From DATAFF01 sp963744915 (GTDB taxonomy: Bacteria; Pseudomonadota; Alphaproteobacteria; Rhizobiales; Aestuariivirgaceae), in NCBI GenBank assembly GCA_963744915.1, contig CAVUUY010000005.1, positions 1 through 64,000 of the forward strand: DNA of 64,000 nt, given 5' to 3'. Within the stretch, counting starts at the first letter, position 1. The number at the start of each line of letters is the position of its first letter. The translations under genes were made by a program, and so were the position numbers. A model generated the notes under the pieces. It saw only the letters and a program-made list of their open reading frames with translations, searched no databases and was not told where the DNA came from. Below are positions 1-9,799 of this stretch, piece after piece.

Positions 1-50
1 CGACCGGTACAACATCCCGGTACCGGTACTTCCCACGATCGATGGCAGGG
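1..50. repeat. Dispersed repeat, copy 1 (partial)
   Basis: The first 50 bases (ACCGGTACTTCCCACGAT followed by a G-rich run) match motifs near 14,074-14,171 and 34,297-34,388. The same two half-units recur in different order at the three places. The repeat class is unknown; I saw no transposase beside this copy. Confidence 0.45.
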
Positions 51-539
51 GGTACAGTTGAAGAGACCCAGATGATTTAGTGTGTCGTCTCGGACTTGCC
101 TGGACCTTCATCGCTGGCAATATCCGCATGGCCTTCGGCCGATCTAATCAGATGTCGCAAAGTGCCCTTGGCCCTAAGATGCTCCGCCCCTGACCCGGAT
201 CTCGGGCTTCAGCCACTCGCAGTCGTTCGCCCTTATCTGACCGAACAGGACAGCCAAAAAAATAGGGTAACAGGCCAAAGTGGATGAGGTCTGGTTCGGG
301 TCAATCGCGTTGATTCGACGATGTCGGCTCGAAGAAAAGCGCTTGCCTTGAGGTGGATCGACCTCGCGAGTTCGCCCGTCGAGTTCCTTCGCAATGCCCC
401 AAAAGATTTGAACGAACTCCAAGGCACTTCCGAGATATTCTGAAACATAGAAACCATTTTTGGCGCGTCCACGATATTGCGACGGCGACACAGTTCTGGC
501 ACCAATGATCCAAGCAGCTGCTTCACACAATGATTGGCA
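51..539. other. Gap with no recognisable gene
   Basis: I see no convincing gene here. Both strands have long open frames, including a reverse frame running 971 to 174, but the translations show no known motif and the reverse frame runs antisense to the regulator gene that follows. Confidence 0.4.
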
Positions 540-1321
540 ATGGCAAAGAGAGCAAAGGCGCAGTCGGTCACGGTTTCGGCGTCCGGCCAGATCGAGGGTC
601 AGGACCTCCAGCAGCATGTGGTCGCTGGAATTCGTCGACTTGGTTCGCACAGGCAACTTGCGGCCAGGCGACAGGCTGCCGCCAGAACGCGAGCTGGTGG
701 AGATATTCTCGATCAGCCGGCCCAGCCTGCGCGAAGCGATGCGCGCGCTCTCCACACTCGGAATCGTTGCCTCCCGACACGGGGGAGGCACATTCGTCAC
801 CGATCTTGATGCCCGCACCTTGCTGGCACCCCTCGACTTCTTCCTGCAGCTCTCGCAGACCAATCTCGATGACACCTTCGAAAGCCGGCGGGTCATCGAA
901 ACCGAAATCGTGCGCCAAGCAGCTAACAGGGCTCGAAAGGCAAATATTTCCGAGCTCAATGACATGATCACTGCCCATGCGACCGTGCAGAAGGATCCGA
1001 TCGGTTTTCGGATTTTTGACAGCCGATTTCATGAGAAACTTTCGACGATCGCCGGTAATGCTGTGCTGCAGCGGATCGCCGGCGCGCTTTACTATATGAA
1101 TGCTCTATCTGCGGCGCCGCTCCACCGCCGAGCCCGGCCTGATCGCCCAGAGCACCGAGGATCACACACGGATTGTCGCCGCGATTATTGCTCAGGATCC
1201 GGAATCCGCCGCCACAGCGATGGCGCGCCATCTTACAAATATCAAAGAAAGCACCATGCGCATGATGGAAGTGCAGAAATTCGATCTGATCGAGACCCGG
1301 CAAAAGCGTCCGGCGCGCTAG
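540..1321 (+). pseudogene. GntR-family (FadR/FCD) regulator, frameshifted
   Basis: A transcriptional repressor of the FadR subfamily, which usually binds a small organic acid or sugar derivative. The N-terminal winged helix is clear (RPGDRLPPERELVE, then SRPSLREAMRALSTLGIV and the GGGTFV wing), followed by a helical FCD-type effector domain ending in a PESAATAMARHLTNI motif. The gene is split over three frames: the start region (MAKRAKAQSV at about 540) shifts near 643, and the frame shifts again near 1,095-1,108 before the C-terminal segment that stops at 1,321. It converges on the sugar-type ABC operon and was probably its local regulator. Frameshifts may be real decay or assembly errors; the start lacks a clear ribosome site. 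Confidence 0.75.
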
Positions 1322-1348
1322 GCCGGCGCGGCGGGCACTCTCAAGCCG

Positions 1349-2397
1349 TCAGCGGGCCTGCCAAACAGATACGACGCGTTTCGTTGCCATGACTAGCAGC
1401 AGAATGAGAGCCCCAGGAGGCAAGTGCCAGATGCGGGCTGATATTCATGAGGTTGAACCCACTGGCAATGGTTTGGAGGATCCAGAGGCCAATGAACAGG
1501 CCACCAATGCGCCCAAATCCACCATAAGGATCAACTCCGCCCAGGATAGCGGCGAGAATGGTGATCAGAAGGTAAGATCTGCGAGATCCGGCGCCCGCCG
1601 AATTGAAGCGCGCCATCATCACGACCGACGCCAAAAGCAAAGCAGGCTCGACAGAAAATAGATCCAGACCGAACGCCAGTCGCGTATCGACGCCAGAGTA
1701 GCGCGTAGCTTCGAGGTTGGAACCGATCATGTGAATGCGCACACCCAGTGCCGTCTGAGTCAGCAGCACATGGACTAGGATCGCCACCCCGACGAACAAG
1801 ACGAAGGAGATCGGCACGCCCAATATCGTGTCGTTCGAGATTTGGATCAGCTGGTCGGGGAAGCCGGAAAGGGTGCGGCCGCGCGTGAAATAGATACTCG
1901 ACCCGTGCAGCAAGGTCATGGTGCCGAGGGTCACCAGGATCGGATGTATACCGAGGGCCGCGATCATAAGGCCCGTCAGCACGCCGATCACGACGCAGAG
2001 CACCAGACCGGCGGCCGAGAGCGCCCACGAGCCAGAGTGCCAGGGTCGCTCCGGAAGCTTCATCCGGCATCGCGACAGTAAGGGTCCAGGCCATGAGCAG
2101 ACCGGCTGCATTGGCGGTGGCAATGATCGCCAGATTGATCCCGCCGGAGATCAGCGGGATCGTCATAGCGAGCGACAGCAAACCCAGCTCGGGAAGCTGG
2201 AACATCATCGCCTGCAGCGTCGTGATCCGCGGGAAGATCGCTGGCATGAGCAATGAAAAGATCGTGACAAGCGCCGCCAGCAGGATGAACAAACCGCCAA
2301 CCCGGAAAATGCCGCGCCGTATTCCCGCCAGAACGCGGTCCAGTTCGGCCGTGAGACCGCGACCGCTGGAGCGGAGCTCCGGTGCGGGATCTACCAT
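1349..2397 (-). pseudogene. Sugar-type ABC permease B (RbsC-like), frameshifted
   Basis: Inner-membrane permease of the BPD_transp_2 family (ribose, xylose or AI-2 type importers). It begins MVDPAPELRSSG, has a hydrophobic N-terminal half with SGGINLAIIATANAAG, and the conserved segment LLITILAAILGGVDPYGG near the C terminus. The reading frame changes near 2,060 and again near 1,412; after the last shift it would end in VWQAR with a stop at 1,349. Its start overlaps the stop of permease A by one base (TGATG), so the two are translationally coupled. It is the last gene of the reverse operon. Confidence 0.8.
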
Positions 2398-3396
2398 CAC
2401 GCCATCCTCTTCGCGCGCCGACGCCGTACATAGTTCTCGGCATAGCCGGTCATGCAGACGGAGACCAGGATGGCGAGGCCGATAACCACGCCGAAGAAAT
2501 AGGACGACACGCCGAGCAGATTGAGTCCATTCTGCAGCATGGCGAGGAACAGCACTCCAAGGATCACACCGCCCGTCGATCCGATGCCGCCGACCAGACT
2601 GGCACCGCCGAGGATGGCCACAGCGAGCACGCTCAGCTCTTCGCCGTTCATGGCGGTCGGCACGGCCTGATGGAACTCGGCCCGCCTGGACTATGCCAGC
2701 CACTGCCGCAAGTAGACCGAGATACCCATAAGCGAAGAGTTGGACGTGCAGGACGTTGATGCCCACCCGGCTGGCCGCCTCCGGATTACCCCCTAGAGCA
2801 TAGACTTGTCGGCCAATTCGCGTTCGCCTCATCAGATATTGGGTGAGCCCCAGGACACCGATCATGATCACAGTCGGCAGCGTGATCTTGACGATATCAC
2901 CATCCGCTGTCTCGTAGCGTAGGAAAGGGAGACCATTCGACCACCAGTCCGGAAGATTGTAGATCTCCTCCGCATTCGTGAAGTAGATCAGCAGTGCGTA
3001 ATAGATGCTGGAGGTCGCGATGGTGATGATGATCGAACCGACCCGCAGAAAATAGATGAGCAGTGCGTTGATGCATCCCATGGCGATGCCGAGCGCCGCT
3101 GCGAGCACAAGGGCTGGGATCGCTGGCAAAGTTTGGCTGGTGATCAGATAGGCCGCCAAGTACTGGGTGGCCGATGCGGTTGCGGTGAAAGAGATATCGA
3201 TGCCACCCGAAACCAGGACCACGAACACACCTGCAGCAAGTACTGTCGTGACGGAATGGGCTTCCATTAGGTCTACGATGTTGGGCGCGGTCAGGAAATA
3301 GGGCGATGCAAACGAGAAAATGATAGCGGCGATCACGATCGCTGCTGCAAGCGCCGTTTCGGTTCGGCCGGCGATCGCATACACCACCCTAGCCAT
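2397..3396 (-). pseudogene. Sugar-type ABC permease A (RbsC-like), frameshifted
   Basis: The second BPD_transp_2 permease of the importer. It starts MARVVYAIAGRTE, carries many hydrophobic helices, and contains LVSGGIDISFTATAS and GRQVYALGGNPEAASRVGI, both typical of RbsC-like permeases. Near 2,670-2,690 the frame shifts; the C-terminal segment MNGEELSVLAVAILGGASLVGG lies in another frame and ends at 2,397. Its start overlaps the 3' end of the ATPase gene by 8 bases. Because of the shift one frame runs on into permease B and looks like a 621-residue fusion, which I reject. Substrate cannot be read from the sequence. Confidence 0.8.
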
Positions 3397-4903
3397 AAAC
3401 CGCCTCCACCAGCTGCTGCTCGCTCACCGCACTAGGGATAAATTCGCCGACAAGGCGTCCGCCGCGCATATGCAGAACCCGATCCGCGTTGAAATAGACT
3501 TCGGGCACCTCATCGGAAATCAACAGGATTGCCACGCCGCGCTCTGCAAGCTGACGCACGACATCATAAATTCCCTGCTTGTTGCGGACATCAACTCCGA
3601 CCGTTGGGCTGTCCAGGATCAACACCTTGGGATTGGTTGCCGACCATTTGGCCAGCACGACCCGTTGCTGGTTGCCGCCCGATAATGTGCGCGCCGCCGC
3701 TTCCACCTGTGGCGCCTTGATCCCGAGCCGTTCCCGCCAATCTGAAGCAAGCCGACTGCGGGCCTCGGGAGGTATCAATCCAGTCCTGTCAGTGAGTTGA
3801 TCGAGAACGGCGATCGATATGTTATCGGCGATCGACTGACGGAGGTTGAGGCCGAAGGCAAGTCGATCCTCCGAGACATAGGCAATACCAGCCGCAACGG
3901 CGTCCTGATTGGAGCGAAGATCGAGCGCTTCCCCATCGAGCAGGATCTGCCCATGGTCGAGCCGCGTCATTCCGAAAAGGGCTAGTGCCAACTCTGAGCG
4001 ACCAGCGCCGAGAAGACCGATGAGACCGAGTATCTCTCCCGCCCGCAGGACGAATGACACGTCCTCGAACTCACCGCATCGCGAGGCCTTGCGCACATCA
4101 AGGACCGGCTTTGCTTGGACGCGCCGAGCATGCACCTTGTGCTCGATCCAACTCCCGGTCATCAGCTCGGAAAGTTGATGATCATCAATCTCGGACGCGG
4201 GGAAGGTTCCGACCTTTCGTCCGTCACGCAGGACAGTGACCCGCTCGGCGATCTCGACTACCTCTTCCAGACGGTGGCTTACAAAGACGATCGCAACCCC
4301 CTGCTCCTTCAGTCGTCGCACCGTTGCCAACAGGAGGTCGACCTCGTGCCGGGTCAATGACGCGGTCGGCTCGTCCATGAAGAGGATCCGCGCATTGGTG
4401 GCAATCCCTCGGCAGATCGCAACGATCTGGCGCTGGGACACGGGGAGACTGCCCACCCGCGCATCGAGCGGAAGGTGCGCGTCGAGACGCGCTAGCGCCG
4501 CCATTGCAACTTCGCGCATTGCCCGCCGCGGCGGCGGACCAAAGGCCGGACCGATTTCGAGATCGATGGCGATGTTTTCCAAGACCGTCAAATTTGGAAA
4601 CAGCGACAGGTCCTGAAAGATGACCTGGATGCCGAGCGCCTTAGCCTGTTGCGGCGTCAGCCTCTCATAGGTTGTACCGTCGACCGTGATCGACCCTCCA
4701 GGATTCGGGTCGTGCACACCAGTGAGGATCTTAATCAGTGTCGACTTGCCGGAGCCATTTTCTCCGACAAGGCAGTGAACCTCACCCGGCTCGATCGACC
4801 AGTCGATCGCATCGAGTGCCACGGTTCCACCGAACCTCTTGCCAACGCCAGACAGTGCCAGAAAGGCCGCGCGGTCGTTCAAAGGTGAAGCTGCGATCGT
4901 CAT
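3389..4903 (-). CDS. Sugar-type ABC importer ATPase, two NBDs (RbsA/MglA-like)
   Basis: A 504-residue duplicated ATPase that energises the two permeases. The first domain has Walker A GENGSGKST, signature-like LPVSQRQ and Walker B ILFMDEPTASLT. The second has signature LSGGNQQRVVLAKW and Walker B LILDSPTVGVDV, with Ser in place of the usual catalytic Glu; the second Walker A is degenerate (GLLGAGRSE), which is normal for RbsA-like proteins. Length matches the family. It is the one undamaged gene of this operon. The ATG at 4,903 lies 80 bases downstream of the binding-protein stop. Confidence 0.92.
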   Translation of the reverse strand: MTIAASPLNDRAAFLALSGVGKRFGGTVALDAIDWSIEPGEVHCLVGENGSGKSTLIKILTGVHDPNPGGSITVDGTTYERLTPQQAKALGIQVIFQDLSLFPNLTVLENIAIDLEIGPAFGPPPRRAMREVAMAALARLDAHLPLDARVGSLPVSQRQIVAICRGIATNARILFMDEPTASLTRHEVDLLLATVRRLKEQGVAIVFVSHRLEEVVEIAERVTVLRDGRKVGTFPASEIDDHQLSELMTGSWIEHKVHARRVQAKPVLDVRKASRCGEFEDVSFVLRAGEILGLIGLLGAGRSELALALFGMTRLDHGQILLDGEALDLRSNQDAVAAGIAYVSEDRLAFGLNLRQSIADNISIAVLDQLTDRTGLIPPEARSRLASDWRERLGIKAPQVEAAARTLSGGNQQRVVLAKWSATNPKVLILDSPTVGVDVRNKQGIYDVVRQLAERGVAILLISDEVPEVYFNADRVLHMRGGRLVGEFIPSAVSEQQLVEAVYG

Positions 4904-4982
4904 GTTAGGTCAACTGCGGCAGCCGCACACAGGGCTCTGTCATCCGGCACGACGCGCCTGAAAGAAAATGCTTGCCGGTCGG

Positions 4983-5989
4983 TTAGATGATTTTGGCCCA
5001 ATCGTCGATCGATTTTGGATTGAGATCGATCTGCTTGTTGGCACGGATTACCTTGCTTTCGGTATTGACTTGGCACGGCCCCATGGCGGGCAGTTCCATA
5101 CCGTCCTTGATCTCTCCACCTGAAACCAATGTCTTGCCGAGAGCCACCAAGGCATAGCCGGAGTCGATCGGGTTCCAAAGAAATCCTCGGGTGATGGCAC
5201 CCCGCTTCATCAACTTGATGCCCTGAGCTCGGGATGAACGGCCCAACGACAATTACCTTGCCGATTTTCTCGCGATCCGCGACCGCCTGGCCTGCACCGA
5301 TTGGACCATTGGCGCCGAATATCAGGAACCCCTTGAGATCGGGGTGTGCCCGCATCTGGTCGACAGCGGTCCTATAGGAAATCGTCGACGCTGTTTGAGA
5401 CGCCGAAACGATCACCGATCTGCTGCATCTTGGGGTATTTCTTCTTCTGCAATTCGACGGCGTAGTCGGCCCACAGATTGTGCAGAGTGACGGTCAGCCC
5501 ACCGACATAGACCACATACTTGCCCTCACCACCTATCGCGTCCGCAAAGGCTTCGAGATGCGCTTCGCCGAAGGCTTGGTCCTGGATGAGCTCAATGTCC
5601 CAGTCTGCGTTCTTCTGGTTGGGAGACTCATTCATCACGACCTTGATGCCGGCACCTTGGGCGCGACCCAAGACCGGTTCGACCGCCTTGGCATCGTTGG
5701 GAATGACCCCGATCACATCGACCTTCTTGGCGATCAGGTCCTCAATGGCGCGGACTTGCTCCGCCGGATCGTCAGTCGTCGGATTTATGATTGATGCGTC
5801 CACGCCCAGATCTTGCCCGGCCTTAGCCACGCCTTTCGCGACGTTATCGAACCACGGAATTTTGATTTTTCCGACAACGCCGACCTGCGGCGGATTGTTG
5901 GCAGAGAACACACGCTGCGAACTGAACAGGCTTGTAGCGCCGACGACGGCGGTGCCTTGTAGAAACGTGCGGCGTGATGCATTGCGCAT
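4983..5989 (-). pseudogene. Sugar/AI-2-type periplasmic binding protein, frameshifted
   Basis: Solute-binding protein of the Peripla_BP_4 (RbsB/LsrB-like) family. The N terminus carries a Tat-like signal (SRRTFLQG followed by a hydrophobic stretch), and the start at 5,989 is supported by GGGAGGAGA just upstream. Core segments include IEDLIAKKVDVIGVIPNDA and HPDLKGFLIFGANGPIGAG. The frame shifts near 5,395-5,410 and again near 5,230; the last segment ends in SIDDWAKII at 4,983. It is the first gene of the reverse importer operon. The fold resembles LsrB as much as RbsB, so the ligand is open. Confidence 0.8.
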
Positions 5990-6041
5990 TGCGTTCTCCT
6001 CCCAAGTAGGTCCGTTCTGATCTTTTTATGAAGTAGAAGCG

Positions 6042-6058
6042 AAGTGGACAGACCACTT
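6042..6058. promoter_or_regulatory. Inverted repeat in divergent intergenic region
   Basis: AAGTGG-N5-CCACTT lies between the divergent starts of the importer operon (5,989) and the oxidoreductase (6,124). Position and symmetry fit an operator for a local repressor, possibly the GntR-type protein at 540-1,321. No experimental basis. Confidence 0.35.
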
Positions 6059-6123
6059 TTCTTGTCGCATCGTAAGGAGTATCAGTCGAGGAAACTCGGC
6101 AGCAAGGATCGACGGAGGGAACG

Positions 6124-7168
6124 ATGGCGGACCGGGTAGGCGTGGCCGTGATTGGCTGCGGCTTCTTCGCACAAAATCACCTACATGCCTGGCAAGATCT
6201 TGGCCGACAAGGCGCTGAGCTGATCGCGGTTTGCGATATCGATGCAGAGAAGGCGAAAGCCGCTGCGACGAAATTCAACGTGCCACGTTGGTATACCCGC
6301 CTGGACGACCTCTTGGCAGCGGAGCGCCCCGGTCTCGTCGATATCGTGACGCGTGTAGAGACCCACAAGGAACAGACACTGAGAACCATTGCTCACGGCG
6401 TTCCAACCATCGTCCAGAAACCATTCGCACCGAACTCTGGCCGACTGCCGCGAGATTGTGACGGCTGCCAGGAAGACCGGCGTGTTTCTCGCGGTGCACG
6501 AGAATTTTCGGTTCCAGAAGCCACTGCGACGGATCGTTGAGCTCGTGCAAGAAGGGGTGGTCGGGACACCGTCGTGGTGTCGCGTCAGCTTTCGCACTGA
6601 CTACGACATCTATCGGGGACAACCATATCTCCTGAACGAACCGCGTTTCGTTATCAGCGATCTCGGTGTGCATGTTTGCGATCTGGCGCGCGTCTACCTC
6701 GGTGAAGTTGAGCACGTCACTGCCGAAATCCAGCGCCGCAATCCTGAAGCGCGCGGCGAGGACACCGCAACCATGATGCTGAAGCACGCGCGCGGGGCGA
6801 TCTCCGTTGTGGAGTGCACTTATGGCGCCCATCGCGTCCCCGACATCTTTCCGCAGACCCTGGTGGAGCTCGAAGGAACAAGGGGGTCGATCATGCTCCA
6901 CCCGGATTATCGCCTGGAGATCGCTGCTAATGGTGACGTCCGGACGGAGCGCGCCGAGGCCGAGCTCCTATCCTGGGCACAGCGACCTTGGCACGTCGTG
7001 CAGGAAAGCGTTCTTGCGACTTGCTCGGATATTCTCGACGCTCTGTGTCAGGGCCGGCCGGCTCAAACCTCTGGTGAAGATAACTTCATGACTTTCGCTG
7101 TCTGCGAAGCGGCATATGAATCCGCGGCAACAGGAAAAACCAGTCAACCGCAAATGCTCGACCAGTGA
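6124..7168 (+). pseudogene. Gfo/Idh/MocA-family oxidoreductase, one frameshift
   Basis: NAD(P)-dependent sugar or inositol dehydrogenase type. The Rossmann motif VIGCGFFAQNHLHAW is at the N terminus, followed by a Gfo-like QKPFAP (the usual EKP with Gln for Glu) and a C-terminal domain containing ISDLGVHVCDLARVYLG. The N-terminal frame (from 6,124) and the rest (to 7,168) are offset; the shift lies near 6,430-6,440. A GGAGGGAACG ribosome site supports the start. It diverges from the ABC operon and probably oxidises the imported sugar. Confidence 0.82.
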
Positions 7169-7228
7169 TGCATTGTACTGACGTAATGGTTGAAACTGCA
7201 TCAGGGGCCGAGCCGGGCGCCATGAAAT

Positions 7229-7283
7229 AATAGATCATCATCAATGACTTAGCCTCTGCTGGTGGCGGAGTGTGTCTCCGCCT
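7229..7283. repeat. DUF5681-associated hairpin repeat, copy 1
   Basis: ATCATCATCAATGACTTAGC is followed by a hairpin GGCGGAG-TGTGT-CTCCGCC. A near copy sits at 34,489-34,540 directly behind a DUF5681 gene. Both copies follow the 3' end of a DUF5681 gene, so this is a conserved downstream element, possibly a terminator-like or attachment structure; there is no T-run. Confidence 0.55.
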
Positions 7284-7691
7284 AAGCCTCTGCTCGCGCC
7301 TGCATCGCCGCTATCTCACTCCTCATAAACTGTCGGAACATCAATCCGATCCTCGAAACAGAAACATTGATCAGCACCGGCCACACACCCTTGCAACCAC
7401 TCTTGGGCATCTGAAGACTTCCGCGAAACGTCAGTGGGTTATATCGGTCGGTTTCACGGGAATTCCCTGCGAGCCATTCCTCCGTCGTGCGGCCGGTCGA
7501 GGGACTTCGGCGTAGAAGCAGACCGAGCTGTTCTCCTCGATATTGGCGTCGACCTGCTGCATCGGCCGGCCGTAGGCTCGGTCGAGAATCTGTGTCGCCG
7601 CTGCAACGGCAACACGCGGATCGTTGGCATTGAGATGCCGACACAGCACCTCGAACGCCTCAGGTGCTTTGGCCTGGAACATCTCTTCGCG
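7282..7691 (-). pseudogene. DUF5681-family protein remnant
   Basis: The segment MFQAKAPEAFEVLCRHL followed by ATQILDRAYGRP is nearly the same as in the intact gene at 34,540-34,920. After VDANIEEN the frame changes near 7,490-7,510, and TTEEWLAG continues in another frame to about 7,282. The N-terminal KGQFAPG-type motif of the family is missing. DUF5681 proteins are common in prophages and integrative elements, often near terminase genes, so this marks mobile DNA. The region 7,692-7,971 shows no other gene. Confidence 0.65.
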
Positions 7692-7971
7692 TGAAGGCCT
7701 CGGAGCGGGAGAGGGCTTCCGCGCCTCAGCCGTAGCCTCTTTCCACAGGGAATCAGTGGCCGACCCTTCGTTTCTGGCAAATCATTCGTCGACGGGCCAC
7801 CATCTCGCCGGCCCGCAAGGGACCCGACGCGGCGGGTGGAGGGGTGGCCCGCGAACAGCGCCCCATCATTGCCTGTAAGATTTCGCTGCATTCAGAAAGC
7901 CGCCGTGCTTCCAGATCAGTTCCCCTGAGCCTAAGGTCGTTTAGCTGCTTGGCCGGTGTCTACTAGTTCCG

Positions 7972-8903
7972 TCATCGGGTGGAGCTTTTTCGTTGGTGGG
8001 GCTGCGGCGGAGCGGCATCTCCTTCCATAATTCGCTGGAACTCCGCAAGTATATCCCCATTGCGCTGTGCCAGGTATCGAACAACTTGTGCATTCCGAAG
8101 TAGCTTGCCGAGATAACCCTTCGCCAACACCAGATCCAAGTGATCAGTGCCGTATGACTTCTTAGCGAGGCGCAGTTCTCGTTCCAGGCTGGCAGTCTCT
8201 CTTTCCATAAGCCCCAGTTGCTTATCTGAAGTCCTTTGACCTTCCTGATCCTTCGCCCCCTCATCTCGATCTGATCGGGGGGTGTCGCCGCTAGCAGGGC
8301 TCGGGCGTAGCCCAGAGTGAACCGGTTCATCGCTACCATGAGTTCAGCGGCCTCAATTTGTCGAGCCGGTTTCATGCGGCGCAAAATCCAGAAGGCGTTT
8401 TTAGCGACAAACTTGTCTTTCAGGATCTCAGCAACCTCGGAGCAAATTCCATCGAGCAGACGCTTTGACTGGTTGACTGTAAATGGGCTGATGTTCAAAA
8501 CTTCAGCTATTCGCTCCTCGGATACTCCTCGCTCGATCGCTCTAGTAATCATTCTATGCTGTTGAACCGTGGCGAGGCGATTTACCCGTTTGTTGTATGT
8601 GAACGCTTCATCGTCTGTGCTGACCAGACAAGCGACCTGGGTCTCCCCGAGTTCGCGCATCGCCTTAATCCGCACATGACCATCGAGAAGCAGGTATTTG
8701 CCTCTGTCTAGACGGTCCTCCACTACAATGGGTGGTTCGATTGAGCCCAAACTCTTCAGTGAGGAACGAATTTGTTTGTATTTTACTGATTTGCTGAAAT
8801 CGACCGAGCACGACCTCGAGGGTTTGATGTCAGCGATCCTTATCAGCAGTGTCCTGGTCTCAAAACCGATCTTCACGGGTGCAGCAACTGATTGCTCGGT
8901 CAT
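7972..8903 (-). CDS. ParB/RepB-like protein 2, probable frameshift near the 3' end
   Basis: A ParB N-terminal-type protein: IRIADIKPS at the start, then YLLLDGHVRIKAMRELG (the nucleotide-binding motif region of ParB-like folds), an HTH-like segment ERIAEVLNISPFTVNQSKRL and a RepB-type C-terminal region. The frame from 8,903 appears to switch near 8,230-8,245 into a second frame containing MERETASLERELRLAKKSYG and ending at 7,972; without the shift the tail becomes low-complexity nonsense ending at 7,941. It overlaps ParB-like protein 1 by 4 bases and is the last gene of the recombinase operon. Whether it partitions DNA or guides the recombinase is unknown. Confidence 0.7.
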
Positions 8904-9799
8904 GGCTCAAACACAGACTTCGTCTGCAAGAATACGCTGGTCGAATTCTTTGGGATCGATGAGAGCCCCTCGGCTTTCAGAAGGGCCATGAATGCCGTAT
9001 CGCGCCTGAGCTGACGAAAAGCCTCAACGATAAAAGTTAAACACTCTCGCGTGACGTCAGCTTTGCGGACGAGCAGTCGCTTTCGCTCAGTATCCTCTTC
9101 ATATGTCCTCAGCAGGTCGGCGAGAGTGAATTGCTCAGGACGGCGTTGTCGTTTGTTCGATAAGCCTTTGCCCTTTAAGCGGCGCTGTTCCAGAAGCCGC
9201 TTCGCTGCAACTAGCTTCCTGCCTCGAAGCAAATTCTGCTCATATGCCTGCTGGAGAATATTGCGAAGTTCTGACTGACCGCCAGCGGCGATATCGATGG
9301 CGACACTGACGGGAATCTGACCGGCATCGACGGCACGTAGCAGTCGCTCCTCCCCGCTGTCCAGGAGATGGAGTATCCCCTTCGTATATTCGACCGACAC
9401 ACCGATCTTCTCTGCAATTGCCGCCTCTGAGTAGCCTTTGCTTTTAAGTGCCGCGACATCACGCATCTGCTCGATCGGCCTATAAGGGCTCCGTGCAATG
9501 TTCTCAACCAAGCTCATGAGGAGAGCATCTTCAGTGTCAGCCGCAACAACAATGGCCGGGATTGCTGACTGGCCGAGGGTTTCAAATGCCTGTAGGCGTC
9601 CTTGCCCACAGACCAGATCATAGCGTGTGCCTCGAGCCCGTTCTCGCCGTGCGACCGTAATTGGCCTTTTGAGGCCCACCGCCACAATATTTGCGACGAA
9701 TTCCCTGAAGGCCTTACGATTGCGGTCGCGAGGGTTGACCACGTCAATCAGCTGCACTGGAATCATCTCAACGGCAGGCGGGCTAGGAGGATCGTTCAT
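8900..9799 (-). CDS. ParB/RepB-like protein 1
   Basis: A 299-residue protein with a ParB N-terminal domain (IPVQLIDVVNPRDRNRKAF, then YDLVCGQGRLQAFETLG and SLVENIARSPYRPIEQ), an HTH region (YSEAAIAEKIGVSVEYTKGI) and a basic RepB-like C-terminal part. Canonical chromosomal ParB comes with ParA; here there is none. Instead the gene overlaps the serine recombinase by 17 bases upstream and ParB-like 2 by 4 bases downstream, so the three are one translationally coupled unit. I infer a role in target choice, maintenance or regulation of the recombinase element. Confidence 0.82.
   Translation of the reverse strand: MNDPPSPPAVEMIPVQLIDVVNPRDRNRKAFREFVANIVAVGLKRPITVARRERARGTRYDLVCGQGRLQAFETLGQSAIPAIVVAADTEDALLMSLVENIARSPYRPIEQMRDVAALKSKGYSEAAIAEKIGVSVEYTKGILHLLDSGEERLLRAVDAGQIPVSVAIDIAAGGQSELRNILQQAYEQNLLRGRKLVAAKRLLEQRRLKGKGLSNKRQRRPEQFTLADLLRTYEEDTERKRLLVRKADVTRECLTFIVEAFRQLRRDTAFMALLKAEGLSSIPKNSTSVFLQTKSVFEP

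Noticed and set aside
174..971. 265-residue reverse gene at the left edge
   Set aside because: Most of it lies antisense to the GntR regulator; no ribosome site or domain.
1531..3396. A 621-residue continuous reverse frame as a fused double permease
   Set aside because: The middle third is Arg-rich nonsense, and both permeases regain normal family sequence only if frameshifts are allowed; TGATG at 2,397 marks the true gene border.
7972..9799. Chromosomal or plasmid ParABS partition locus
   Set aside because: There is no ParA and no parS-like cluster was seen; the genes are coupled to a serine recombinase instead.
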